DNA of 64,000 nt, from contig CAKRZO010000001.1 of the NCBI GenBank assembly GCA_934433135.1, positions 248,001-312,000 of the forward strand. Reading direction: 5' to 3'. Every line of letters starts with the position of its first letter. Position 1 is the first letter of the stretch. The position numbers and the translations under genes are program-made. A model generated the notes under the pieces. That model saw only the letters and a list, made by a program, of their open reading frames with translations. It was not told the origin of the DNA and searched no databases. Below are positions 54,473 through 62,134 of this stretch, piece by piece. Origin of the DNA: an uncultured Acetatifactor sp. Its GTDB lineage: Bacteria; Bacillota; Clostridia; Lachnospirales; Lachnospiraceae.

Positions 54473-55867
54473 TTATTCGTTTACGGTATCTATGCTCAAA
54501 TTGGGAACGTATTTGCAGAATTCTTTCAAAACTTCCGTATAGTCCCCCTCAATTTCGGCCATATGATGGATATATGGGCCCTCCACAAGTTTCTTTTCCC
54601 AGGCGGAAAGATTGTCGAACTTGGCCCAGATATAAGTACCGAAGGTATAAGGTCCGTCCGTACTTGCGAACTTACCGGAAAGCAGCGTATAGTTGCCGTC
54701 TTCCTGATCCATACGAGCAATGGTATAACTGCCGTCCTTTACCTGGAACCACTGACGCATATTCACGTTCTTTGCAACAGAAGTTTCCTTTTTCAGGGAA
54801 TAAGCAAACGGTCCGCAGTGCCAGAGCAGCTCTGCATTTTTATCTTCCGGATGCCGTACGGTAAATTCACCGAAGAACGGAACTTTTTTTCCTAAGCTTG
54901 CGCAGGATAAAAGCGCCATGGAAATCGCACCGTGCGCATCGGATTCACAGCTGATAATGTAACCCATATCGGCCAGAATGCTGTACGCGGTACAGGGCAT
55001 GGCTCCCACCAGACGCTGCATGGCAGTCCAACACTCCGCAGAGACAGCATCTACACCGTACTCTTCAAAAATTTCCTGATATAAAAGAACAAAAGCATAT
55101 ACCTTTTTCAAAAGCGGCGGTGTCAGATCGTCCATTTCATAACGGGACAAAAGAAGCTTTGCTCCTTCCTCAAGTTCCGCATCCCGGTTTTCCAAAATTG
55201 CCTTGTATTTATCCTGAATTACCGCGAGATTCACCGGAATAACACTGATCCCGAATTTGCTCATCAATTCTCCCTCGTTAAAAATAACGGAATAGAACGG
55301 TGCCGGACGCAGCCCCACCTGCGCAATCTTAAAATCGGTGAAATTCTTTACCATGCAGGAAACCGATACAAATTTGGCCAGACCTTCCCGGAAAGTCTCA
55401 TCCTCCACATGGCAGCTTTCTATGTAAGAAAACGGAATATGCAGTCTCTGCAGCAGTCTGCTTGCGCCAAACAGTCCGCACTGGGAATCGGTATAACGCA
55501 TACCGTCCGCCGCAAACTCATCATCCAACGGTGCCCATAAAAGAACCGGCTTCTTTAAAGCCCTGGCTACCTGTGCTGCAATCTCCTCATTTCCGAAGTT
55601 ACAGTTGATAATAAATACCGCATCCACTTCTTCCTTTTGAAACCGTTCAATCACGGCACGGGCATCCTCCGGACAATACATGACATTTACCGGATTGATT
55701 CCCTTCAAATCCACAAAAGAAACATTTTCATCCGTAAAATGATTCTCTATGTAATCCACCAAATAGGCGCCTCTTTCTTCCGCCTTCTCCCAGTTAAAAA
55801 TACCGGGTCTGGGCGTTACATCCCTACGCATCGGTGCAAGACCGATTTTCACACGATAATCAAGCAT
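54473..55867 (-). CDS. L-fucose/L-arabinose-isomerase-family protein
   Basis: Protein of 464 residues with the FucI/AraA architecture: N-terminal Rossmann-type domains (about 1-300; residues such as FIINCNFGNEE) and a C-terminal domain (about 320-460) with ECWTAMQRLVGAMPCTAYSILAD and CESDAHGAISMALL, which carry the Glu/Asp metal-type residues. The length fits, but sequence is distant from true L-fucose isomerase, so the sugar is open. First gene of the operon. Start at the ATG behind AAGGAAGG; the longest frame begins 36 bp earlier. The leader from the promoter at 56.1 kb contains a palindromic repeat. Confidence 0.8.
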   Translation of the reverse strand: MLDYRVKIGLAPMRRDVTPRPGIFNWEKAEERGAYLVDYIENHFTDENVSFVDLKGINPVNVMYCPEDARAVIERFQKEEVDAVFIINCNFGNEEIAAQVARALKKPVLLWAPLDDEFAADGMRYTDSQCGLFGASRLLQRLHIPFSYIESCHVEDETFREGLAKFVSVSCMVKNFTDFKIAQVGLRPAPFYSVIFNEGELMSKFGISVIPVNLAVIQDKYKAILENRDAELEEGAKLLLSRYEMDDLTPPLLKKVYAFVLLYQEIFEEYGVDAVSAECWTAMQRLVGAMPCTAYSILADMGYIISCESDAHGAISMALLSCASLGKKVPFFGEFTVRHPEDKNAELLWHCGPFAYSLKKETSVAKNVNMRQWFQVKDGSYTIARMDQEDGNYTLLSGKFASTDGPYTFGTYIWAKFDNLSAWEKKLVEGPYIHHMAEIEGDYTEVLKEFCKYVPNLSIDTVNE

Positions 55868-55909
55868 TTTTGCAACCTTCCTTTCTGAATCTTTACATTT
55901 CAAGATAGG

Positions 55910-56066
55910 CTTTGTAAAACTCCGCTAATGTGGTTAGCTTAACTCCCCAGGCGAGCTCATGTGGATCCATTTGGGAGCCGCTTTCGCTCAATTTTGCGCC
56001 CCTCATTGGATTCCACACGAGTCCACCCTTAGAAAATGGCAGCTAATCAATTTAAAGCTTTACAAG
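55910..56066. repeat. Second palindromic repeat family, copy 1 (operon leader)
   Basis: Core inverted arms GAGCTCATGTGGATCCA (55953-55969) and TGGATTCCACACGAGTCC (56007-56024) enclose CGCTTTCGCTCAATT and CCCCTCATTGGA. Flanking arms CTTTGTAAAA and GCTTTACAAG extend the similarity. The same layout occurs at 61833-62069. It lies between the mapped promoter and the FucI-like gene, so it is transcribed into the mRNA leader. Confidence 0.75.
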
Positions 56067-56096
56067 TTTATTCTTTTTTTCTTTACTTGTGATAGT

Positions 56097-56125
56097 ATTT
56101 TATCATAGTTATTTATGCTTTTCAA
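56097..56125 (-). promoter_or_regulatory. Promoter of the isomerase-iolB operon
   Basis: Minus-strand TTGAAA (56120-56125), 17-bp spacer and TAAAAT (56097-56102). Predicted leader is over 200 bases and includes the palindromic repeat. Confidence 0.65.
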
Positions 56126-56152
56126 GTATAAAGTGAAAATTATTTTCGTTTT

Positions 56153-56195
56153 TACAGTTCACTCGTACGTTTAAGCAGGCAGATTACATGCTCGT
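56153..56195 (+). repeat. Fragment of the TACAGTTCACTCG repeat
   Basis: TACAGTTCACTCGTACG then TTTAAGCAGGCAGATTACATGC matches the first part of the repeat at 47550 and is cut off there. It adjoins the suf terminator. Confidence 0.65.
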
Positions 56196-56199
56196 AAAA

Positions 56200-56239
56200 A
56201 AGAGCTGTGGAAAAAGAAATCTCTCTTTCCGCAGCTCTT
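56200..56239 (-). terminator. Terminator of the suf operon
   Basis: AAGAGCTGTGGAAAAAGA pairs with TCTTTCCGCAGCTCTT; on the minus strand it is followed by a T-run. A second inverted repeat, GTGTGAAAAATCA / TGATTTTTCACAC (56301-56336), overlaps the sufU stop codon. Confidence 0.8.
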
Positions 56240-56331
56240 ATGAATCGTTGACAGCAATTTGATTTTGGGCTACTATGTGACGCCTGCAGCACAAATAGCC
56301 GTGTGAAAAATCAACGTTTCAACGTGATTTT

Positions 56332-56769
56332 TCACACTATGTCCGGCTCGCCGCCGAGTGCTTTCGAAAGGGTCCGCCAGCCCAGCATGGCACATTTTAC
56401 TCTGGCAGGCATATGGGCAATGTTTTCCAGAACGGAAGCTTCCTCCAGGCTCTCTATTTCTTCCGGTGTTGCTTCTCCGTGGATCATATGACCAAATGCG
56501 GTATACAGCTTCAGAGCTTCCTCTTTCTTTTTTCCGATGACCATTCCCAGCATGATATCCGCGGAAGCCTGGGAAATCGCACAGCCGTCTCCTACGAAAG
56601 CACCATCCGTAATTGTGTCGCCGTCTGTTTTTAACTTCAGACAAATCTCATCTCCGCAGCTTGGATTGACTCCTTCCAAAACCAGATCCGCATCCGGAAG
56701 ATCATGCTTAAAATCCGGATGCATATTGTGTTCGGTCAAAACCTCATTATAAAAGTTTCTACTTTCCAT
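56332..56769 (-). CDS. sufU: SufU Fe-S assembly sulfurtransferase
   Basis: NifU/IscU-like protein of 145 residues. Zinc/cluster cysteines occur in NPSCGDEI, VGDGCAISQAS and ARVKCAMLGWRTL, with the Asp beside the first Cys. In Firmicutes SufU accepts persulfide sulfur from SufS via zinc. Last gene of the suf operon; its start overlaps the end of sufS, consistent with the sulfur relay. Confidence 0.93.
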   Translation of the reverse strand: MESRNFYNEVLTEHNMHPDFKHDLPDADLVLEGVNPSCGDEICLKLKTDGDTITDGAFVGDGCAISQASADIMLGMVIGKKKEEALKLYTAFGHMIHGEATPEEIESLEEASVLENIAHMPARVKCAMLGWRTLSKALGGEPDIV

Positions 56770-57973
56770 ATCCCATTCTCTCCCTTACTGTGGAAAGACT
56801 CTCTATCAGGCGATCCACATCTTCCCCGGTATTGTAAAAAGCAAAGCTGGCCCGAACCGTTGCCCGGTATCCGAGATGCTTTAAAAGCGGCTGCGCACAA
56901 TGATGTCCGGCACGCACTGCCACCCCGTCTGCCGCCAGGATTTCACTGACATCGTGGGGATGCACCTGATCCACCGTAAAGGTCAGTATCCCGTTGTGGT
57001 CTTCCACACGGTCGGAACCGATGATGTGAATCCCCGGAATCTCCCGCATCTTCCGGAAAGCTTCTCTCGAAATGTTAAGTTCCTTTTGGTGAATGACTTC
57101 CAACCCGATTTCCTGCACATAATCCACTGCCGCATGCAGACCGGAAGCTCCTGCCGCATTTACCGTTCCCGCTTCGAACTTATGCGGAAGCGGTGCATAA
57201 ACAGCACCCTCTCTGGTCACGGACTCTATCATCTCTCCGCCGGTTAAAAACGGAGGCATCTTTTCCAATAACTCCTTTTTGCCGTACAGGACGCCGATGC
57301 CCATAGGCCCATAGAGCTTGTGGCCGGAAAAAGCAAAGAAATCCGCATCGATCTGTCTTACGTCCACCGGAATGTGGGGCGTGCTCTGCGCACCATCCAC
57401 CACGATTACGGCTCCTTTCCGGTGTGCCATCGCCGCAATCTCCCGCACCGGATACTCCCTTCCCAAGACATTGGAAATCTGGGCAATCGCTACGATCTTC
57501 GTTCTGTCATGGATCTGTTTCTCCACCTTGTCAAGATCCAACTTTCCGTCCGGCTCACATTCCATAAAACGAAGCGTTGCTCCTGTCTGACGGCATACCA
57601 TCTGCCAGGGGAGCAGGTTACTGTGATGTTCCATAATGGATACCAGAATTTCGTCCCCTTCCTTTAACTGAGACAGCCCATAGCTATAGGCAAGCAGATT
57701 CAGACTTTCCGTGGTATTTCTGGTAAAAATAATCTCTGCAGGGCTTGCAGCTCCGATAAACTTCTGTACCGCGTTTCTTGCACTTTCCAGTTCCTCGGTT
57801 GCTTCTACACTAAGCTCATAAATACCTCTTAAAGGATTGGCATTATGCCGGCAATAGAAATTCCGTTCCGCATTCAGCACGCAGGCCGGTCTCTGTGCCG
57901 TAGCCGCATTGTCAATATAAGCTACGCTGTTTTGTGCAAAAAGCGGGAAATCCCTTTTATCATAATAATTCAT
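56759..57973 (-). CDS. sufS: Cysteine desulfurase
   Basis: PLP enzyme of 404 residues that removes sulfur from cysteine to supply Fe-S assembly. PLP lysine is in AFSGHKLYGPMGIG, the persulfide cysteine in RAGHHCAQPLL, and the substrate-binding FTRNTTESLNLLA is near the N-terminus. GAGGAGG precedes the ATG, which overlaps the sufD stop by 4 bp. It belongs to the group II (SufS) type rather than IscS. Confidence 0.94.
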   Translation of the reverse strand: MNYYDKRDFPLFAQNSVAYIDNAATAQRPACVLNAERNFYCRHNANPLRGIYELSVEATEELESARNAVQKFIGAASPAEIIFTRNTTESLNLLAYSYGLSQLKEGDEILVSIMEHHSNLLPWQMVCRQTGATLRFMECEPDGKLDLDKVEKQIHDRTKIVAIAQISNVLGREYPVREIAAMAHRKGAVIVVDGAQSTPHIPVDVRQIDADFFAFSGHKLYGPMGIGVLYGKKELLEKMPPFLTGGEMIESVTREGAVYAPLPHKFEAGTVNAAGASGLHAAVDYVQEIGLEVIHQKELNISREAFRKMREIPGIHIIGSDRVEDHNGILTFTVDQVHPHDVSEILAADGVAVRAGHHCAQPLLKHLGYRATVRASFAFYNTGEDVDRLIESLSTVRERMGYGK

Positions 57974-58917
57974 GCCTGCTCCTCCTCAGATGCTTCCCAT
58001 ACTTTCTGCAGATTCTGTATAAAATCTTCCTCCCGTGAAAGGCGACCCAGCCTCTCAATGGCACCGCCGGCCATAATCTCTTCTGCAGCTGCCTGATCGA
58101 TTCCTCTGCTTGCAAAGTAATAAAGCATTTCCGGACTTAAGCCGCCTATGCTGGCTCCGTGGGTACCCTCTACATTTTCCTCCGCACAGAGAATCAGCGG
58201 AACGGTTTTATTTTCCACATCCTCTCCGATCAGCAGAACGGTTTCATTCTCACTGCCGACAGATCCTGCGGATCCTTTCTTAAAATCAATCGTACCCTTA
58301 AAAATCTTTTTGCCACCGTTTGCCACCGTACCTCTGGCATCAATGGTGCTTATGCTTTCCCGGCCGTAATGGTTGACTGCAAAATTGATATCCACCTGCT
58401 GACCGTCTTTGGCATAATAGCCGGTATCCGCCGTAAGCATGCTCCGGTCCCCTATGAGGTCAATGTAAGAGTCCGTGTGAATCTGCCCTTTTCCCAGAAG
58501 AGCCGAGATCACTTCAAACCGTCCTTCTTCCTCACAGCGAACCTTCAGATTATGGTACAGAACCGCTTCTGCACTGCTTACGCACAGTTGTACAAAACGG
58601 ACCTTCGCCCGGGCGCCGACCTGAATCGTAACTTCCGTCATCAGCGGGCTGTGCGCATCCACATATTCCACAACGGTAACACTGCTTCCTGCTTCGGCCT
58701 CTATTAAAAAACGATTTCCGGTAAACGGCCCTTTCTCATCCCCGGATCGAATCACAAGGGTATCGGCCTGTTCTCCTTCCGGAATCCGGAATTTCTGTTC
58801 TTCCTGTTTTGCCTTATCTTCTTCCCATAAAATCCTGGTTTCATTCACGCCCAGCCGGTTCCAGGTGCGGGCGGGAAGTTCGTTGACTATCATTTCTTTT
58901 TTCACTTCATTCTCCAT
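57970..58917 (-). CDS. sufD: SufD, Fe-S scaffold subunit
   Basis: Beta-helix scaffold subunit of 315 residues, SufB/SufD family, partner of SufB in the SufBCD complex. The C-terminal conserved part has GTHGASIGGLSPEMLYYFASRGID and the preceding LCAEENVEG. It is shorter than typical SufD (about 430), with a reduced N-terminal part. The gene follows sufB by 32 bp and overlaps sufS by 4 bp. Confidence 0.9.
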   Translation of the reverse strand: MENEVKKEMIVNELPARTWNRLGVNETRILWEEDKAKQEEQKFRIPEGEQADTLVIRSGDEKGPFTGNRFLIEAEAGSSVTVVEYVDAHSPLMTEVTIQVGARAKVRFVQLCVSSAEAVLYHNLKVRCEEEGRFEVISALLGKGQIHTDSYIDLIGDRSMLTADTGYYAKDGQQVDINFAVNHYGRESISTIDARGTVANGGKKIFKGTIDFKKGSAGSVGSENETVLLIGEDVENKTVPLILCAEENVEGTHGASIGGLSPEMLYYFASRGIDQAAAEEIMAGGAIERLGRLSREEDFIQNLQKVWEASEEEQA

Positions 58918-58949
58918 TCCGCAGACGTTTTATCGTCCCCACGCAATTT

Positions 58950-60446
58950 CTAACCGATGCTTCCTTTCATCTCCAGATGGATCAGATTGTTCATCTCTAC
59001 CGCATACTCCACCGGAAGCTCTTTGGAAACATTATCCGCAAAACCGCTTACGATCAATGCACGGGCATCTTCTTCGCTCATACCTCTGCTCATCAGGTAA
59101 AATACCGCATCTCCGCTGATACTGCCGATCTTTGCCTCATGTCCGATGGACGCATCGCTTCTGCGGATATCCATCGCCGGAATGGTATCGGATCTGGACA
59201 AAGAATCCAGCATCAAAGACTGACAGGATACGGAGGACTTTGCTTTTTCCGCACTTTTTTCCACCACAACACTGCTGCGGAAGGTGCTGATTCCACCGTC
59301 CTTGCTGATGGACTTGGTGTTCATAAAGGAACTGGTATTGCGGCCGATATGCACGACCTTTGCTCCGGTATCCAGATTCTGTCCCTGACCGGCAAAGGTA
59401 ATGCCGGTAAACTCCATTCTGGAATTGTCTCCCTTTAAAACACTCATGGGATAAAGGCATCCTACGTGAGACCCGAAAGAACCGGATACCCACTCGATAC
59501 AGCCGCCCTCCTCCACCAGGGCACGCTTGGTGTTGAGGTTGTACATATTTTTGGACCAGTTCTCAATCGTAGAATAACGCAGCTTCGCGTTCTTTTTCAC
59601 ATACAGTTCCACACAGCCCGCATGAAGATTGGCTACATTATATTTCGGTGCCGAACAGCCTTCTATGAAATGCAGGCTTGCCCCCTCATCCACGATAATC
59701 AGCGTATGCTCAAACTGTCCCGCTCCCTTGGCATTTAACCGGAAATAGGACTGCAGCGGAATGGAAACCTGCACGCCCTTGGGAACATAAACAAAAGATC
59801 CGCCGGACCAGACGGCTCCATGCAGCGCGGCAAACTTATGATCCATCGGCGGAACCAGCTTCATAAAATATTTTTTTACCATATCGGCATATTCGCCCTT
59901 CAGTGCGCTTTCCATATCGGTATAGACCACACCCTGGGCTGCCACTTCTTCTTTTACGTTATGATAAACCAGTTCCGAATCATACTGTGCTCCCACGCCT
60001 GCCAGAGACTTTCTCTCCGCTTTGGGAATTCCCAGCCTTTCAAAAGTATCCTTGATATCCTGGGGAACGTTTTTCCAATTGTTCTGCATCTTGGTATTCG
60101 GCCGCACATACGTAGCGATATGATCCATATCCAGCCCGTCCAGAGACGGTCCCCAGTCCGGAACGGAAAGCTCATGATATATCTGCAGCGCCTGCAGTCT
60201 GAACTGCTGCATCCAGACCGGATCGCCCTTTTCCTTGGACAGTTTATCGATAATCTCCGGCGTCAGTCCTTCCTCCATACGATAAGCGTCTTTTTCCTCA
60301 TCCCGGATATCATATATACTGCGGTCTACATCCGCAACCTGACTTTTCTCTCTTCTGTTGCTGTCCGCTGCCGGATCTGCATTCTTTGCAACATCCGCTA
60401 CAGCTTCCATGCTCTTTCTTGCATCCACTTTGTCCACTTGTCTCAT
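58950..60446 (-). CDS. sufB: SufB, Fe-S scaffold subunit
   Basis: Core scaffold protein of 498 residues on which clusters are built. VYVPKGVQVSIPLQSYFRLN, FIEGCSAPKY, NLHAGCVELYV and DIRRSDASIGHEAKIGSISGDAVFYLMSRG are the conserved stretches; a Cys for cluster binding is in SCQSLMLDS. The N-terminus carries about 35 extra residues before the usual start; the ATG overlaps the sufC stop by 4 bp (ATGA), which supports it. Confidence 0.95.
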   Translation of the reverse strand: MRQVDKVDARKSMEAVADVAKNADPAADSNRREKSQVADVDRSIYDIRDEEKDAYRMEEGLTPEIIDKLSKEKGDPVWMQQFRLQALQIYHELSVPDWGPSLDGLDMDHIATYVRPNTKMQNNWKNVPQDIKDTFERLGIPKAERKSLAGVGAQYDSELVYHNVKEEVAAQGVVYTDMESALKGEYADMVKKYFMKLVPPMDHKFAALHGAVWSGGSFVYVPKGVQVSIPLQSYFRLNAKGAGQFEHTLIIVDEGASLHFIEGCSAPKYNVANLHAGCVELYVKKNAKLRYSTIENWSKNMYNLNTKRALVEEGGCIEWVSGSFGSHVGCLYPMSVLKGDNSRMEFTGITFAGQGQNLDTGAKVVHIGRNTSSFMNTKSISKDGGISTFRSSVVVEKSAEKAKSSVSCQSLMLDSLSRSDTIPAMDIRRSDASIGHEAKIGSISGDAVFYLMSRGMSEEDARALIVSGFADNVSKELPVEYAVEMNNLIHLEMKGSIG

Positions 60447-61198
60447 CCCTTACTGTCGGTATCCAATGCACCGAACCCTTTTTCGTTGATCTCGTCCACC
60501 AGTTCCATACCGCCGTTTTTCACGATAATACCGTTTTCCATCACATGAGCGGCATCCACCTTCAGGGCTTCCAGGATTCTGGTGCTGTGCGTAATGATTA
60601 GCAGAGAGCCTTTGACTCTTTCCTGATATAATCGAACCCCGTTGGAAACAATCTTCACGGCATCCACATCCAGACCGGAATCGGTTTCATCCAGTATGGC
60701 AAGCTTCGGCTCCATCATCAGAAGCTGCAGGATTTCCGTCTTTTTTTTCTCTCCGCCGGAAAACCCTACGTTCAGATCTCTTTCTGCATACGAGGGATCC
60801 ATATTTAAAAGCTTCATCATTTCTTTCATTCTCTTCTTGGTATCCCATAGGCTCATCTTACGGCCGGAGGCATTCATCATATTGCGGATGAATGTCGTTA
60901 CGGAGATACCAGGAAGCTCCAGCGGATTCTGGAAAGATAAAAAGATCCCCTTTTTGGCTCTCTCATGTACCGGCATTGCGGTAATATCCTCACCTTCAAA
61001 CAGGATGCTTCCACCCGTAATCTCATAGGCGGGATTTCCCGTAATCGCATACCCGAGGGTAGATTTCCCGGTTCCGTTAGGTCCCATCAGCACATGGGTT
61101 TCATGATGCCCGATGTTTAAATTCACACCTTCCAGAATTTCCTTTTCCCCTGCGTTTACACACAGATTTTTTACTTCCAGCAGATTTTTCTTTTCCAT
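60443..61198 (-). CDS. sufC: SufC ATPase
   Basis: ABC-type ATPase of 251 residues that drives conformational change in SufBCD; not a transporter. Walker A GPNGTGKST, signature VGFSGGEKKK, Walker B LAILDETDSGLDVDA. First structural gene of the suf operon, 28 bp after the Rrf2 gene. Confidence 0.96.
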   Translation of the reverse strand: MEKKNLLEVKNLCVNAGEKEILEGVNLNIGHHETHVLMGPNGTGKSTLGYAITGNPAYEITGGSILFEGEDITAMPVHERAKKGIFLSFQNPLELPGISVTTFIRNMMNASGRKMSLWDTKKRMKEMMKLLNMDPSYAERDLNVGFSGGEKKKTEILQLLMMEPKLAILDETDSGLDVDAVKIVSNGVRLYQERVKGSLLIITHSTRILEALKVDAAHVMENGIIVKNGGMELVDEINEKGFGALDTDSKG

Positions 61199-61226
61199 AA
61201 TATTCCTCGTTTCTGTCTACATCGAT

Positions 61227-61673
61227 CTATATGTTATTGCCTGCAGAATCGCTGCCGGCAGGCGGTGCATTTGCATCCAGCAGATCCTGCAGCGTATAAT
61301 GGTCCACATAATCCTCTATATGCTCTTCCAGTCCCTGCCAGAAAGGAAGCGTCTGGCAAGAACAGCTGCCTTCACATTTCTTGCCGTCTGTGGTAAGGCA
61401 GGATACGGGTGCCAGATCGCCTTCCGCCGCCCGGAGAATTTCTCCTGTGGTATAGGCTGCCGGTTCCTTTAAGAGCCGATACCCTCCGGTTTTGCCGGCA
61501 CTGCTTTCCACCAGGTTATGCTTGGACATTTCCGTCATTATACTTTCCAGATATTTTCTTGATATATTCTGCCGCTTTGCAATCTCGTTTAGGGGAATAA
61601 AGCCTGTCCCGTGCTGCTGTGCCATATCCAGCATCACCCGCAATGCATAGCGTCCTTTTGATGATATCATCAT
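61227..61673 (-). CDS. Rrf2/IscR-family regulator of suf
   Basis: Winged-helix regulator of 148 residues. MMISSKGRYALRVML is the family start and a cysteine cluster (CLTTDGKKCEGSCSC, about 94-108) matches Fe-S-sensing IscR/SufR-type proteins. A longer frame begins at 61778, but its start lies upstream of the predicted transcription start, so the ATG at 61673 is preferred. First gene of the suf operon. It probably represses the operon when clusters are plentiful, through the palindrome at 61790-61812. Confidence 0.9.
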   Translation of the reverse strand: MMISSKGRYALRVMLDMAQQHGTGFIPLNEIAKRQNISRKYLESIMTEMSKHNLVESSAGKTGGYRLLKEPAAYTTGEILRAAEGDLAPVSCLTTDGKKCEGSCSCQTLPFWQGLEEHIEDYVDHYTLQDLLDANAPPAGSDSAGNNI

Positions 61674-61758
61674 AATCCGCAAAAATCCTTTCCCGATCAA
61701 TAATCGTTTGGGCGCAAACTTGCCTGAACGCTTACCAGTATACACCTTTTTTCTAATT

Positions 61759-61812
61759 CCTATGCTTTTCATAGGCATTATAACCTCATATTCCTATCCT
61801 GTCAATAGGAAT
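61759..61812 (-). promoter_or_regulatory. suf promoter and Rrf2 operator
   Basis: Minus-strand TTGACA (61800-61805), 17-bp spacer and TATAAT (61777-61782), a consensus sigma-A promoter. The palindrome ATTCCTAT-7-ATAGGAAT (61790-61812) overlaps the -35, and CCTATGCTTTTCATAGG (61759-61775) overlaps the start site. Both are good candidates for Rrf2 binding. The rest of the gap to 62134 holds the repeat and terminator listed next. Confidence 0.85.
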
Positions 61813-61832
61813 TAAAAAAAGTCCAAGACAAC

Positions 61833-62069
61833 CTTGTAAAGTTACATTAATGTAAAATATGATTAAAGCAAAGCCCCGGGCAGACTCATGGGGATTCCAT
61901 TCGGGGGACGCTTTCGCTCAATTAAAAACGCAGCGGCACAAAACTGTACAATACACAGTTGCCTGCACAGTACGCAGTCTAAGGGCCGGCGTTTTTACAT
62001 GCCCCCTCATTGGAATCCCCATGAGTCTGCCCTTTGAAACTTGCTGCCAACAAATTCGTAACTTTGTAG
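61833..62069. repeat. Second palindromic repeat family, copy 2
   Basis: Perfect 22-bp inverted ends (61878-61899 and 62011-62032, core CAGACTCATGGGGATTCC) enclose CGCTTTCGCTCAATT and CCCCTCATTGGAATCCCC, as in 55910-56066. The middle has a nested hairpin (AAAAACGC / GCGTTTTT). Outer similarity to copy 1 continues into CTTGTAAAG at the left. No coding capacity. Confidence 0.85.
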
Positions 62070-62081
62070 GGTTATCCTGAA

Positions 62082-62114
62082 AAAAGCCGACCGTGCTCGC
62101 ACGATCAGGCTTTT
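62082..62114 (-). terminator. Terminator of the GH42 gene
   Basis: AAAAGCC...CGTGC / GCACG...GGCTTTT stem, followed on the minus strand by a T-run, about 20 bp after the stop codon. Confidence 0.82.
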
Positions 62115-62134
62115 AAACCTACATATTTGAACTG

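Noticed and set aside
61674..61778. N-terminal extension of the Rrf2 protein
   Set aside because: The predicted transcription start lies downstream of that start codon, and family members begin at MMISSKGR.
61842..61855. Perfect palindrome TTACATTAATGTAA as an operator
   Set aside because: It lies at the edge of a repeat copy with no promoter or gene start next to it; too little support to list as a regulatory site.
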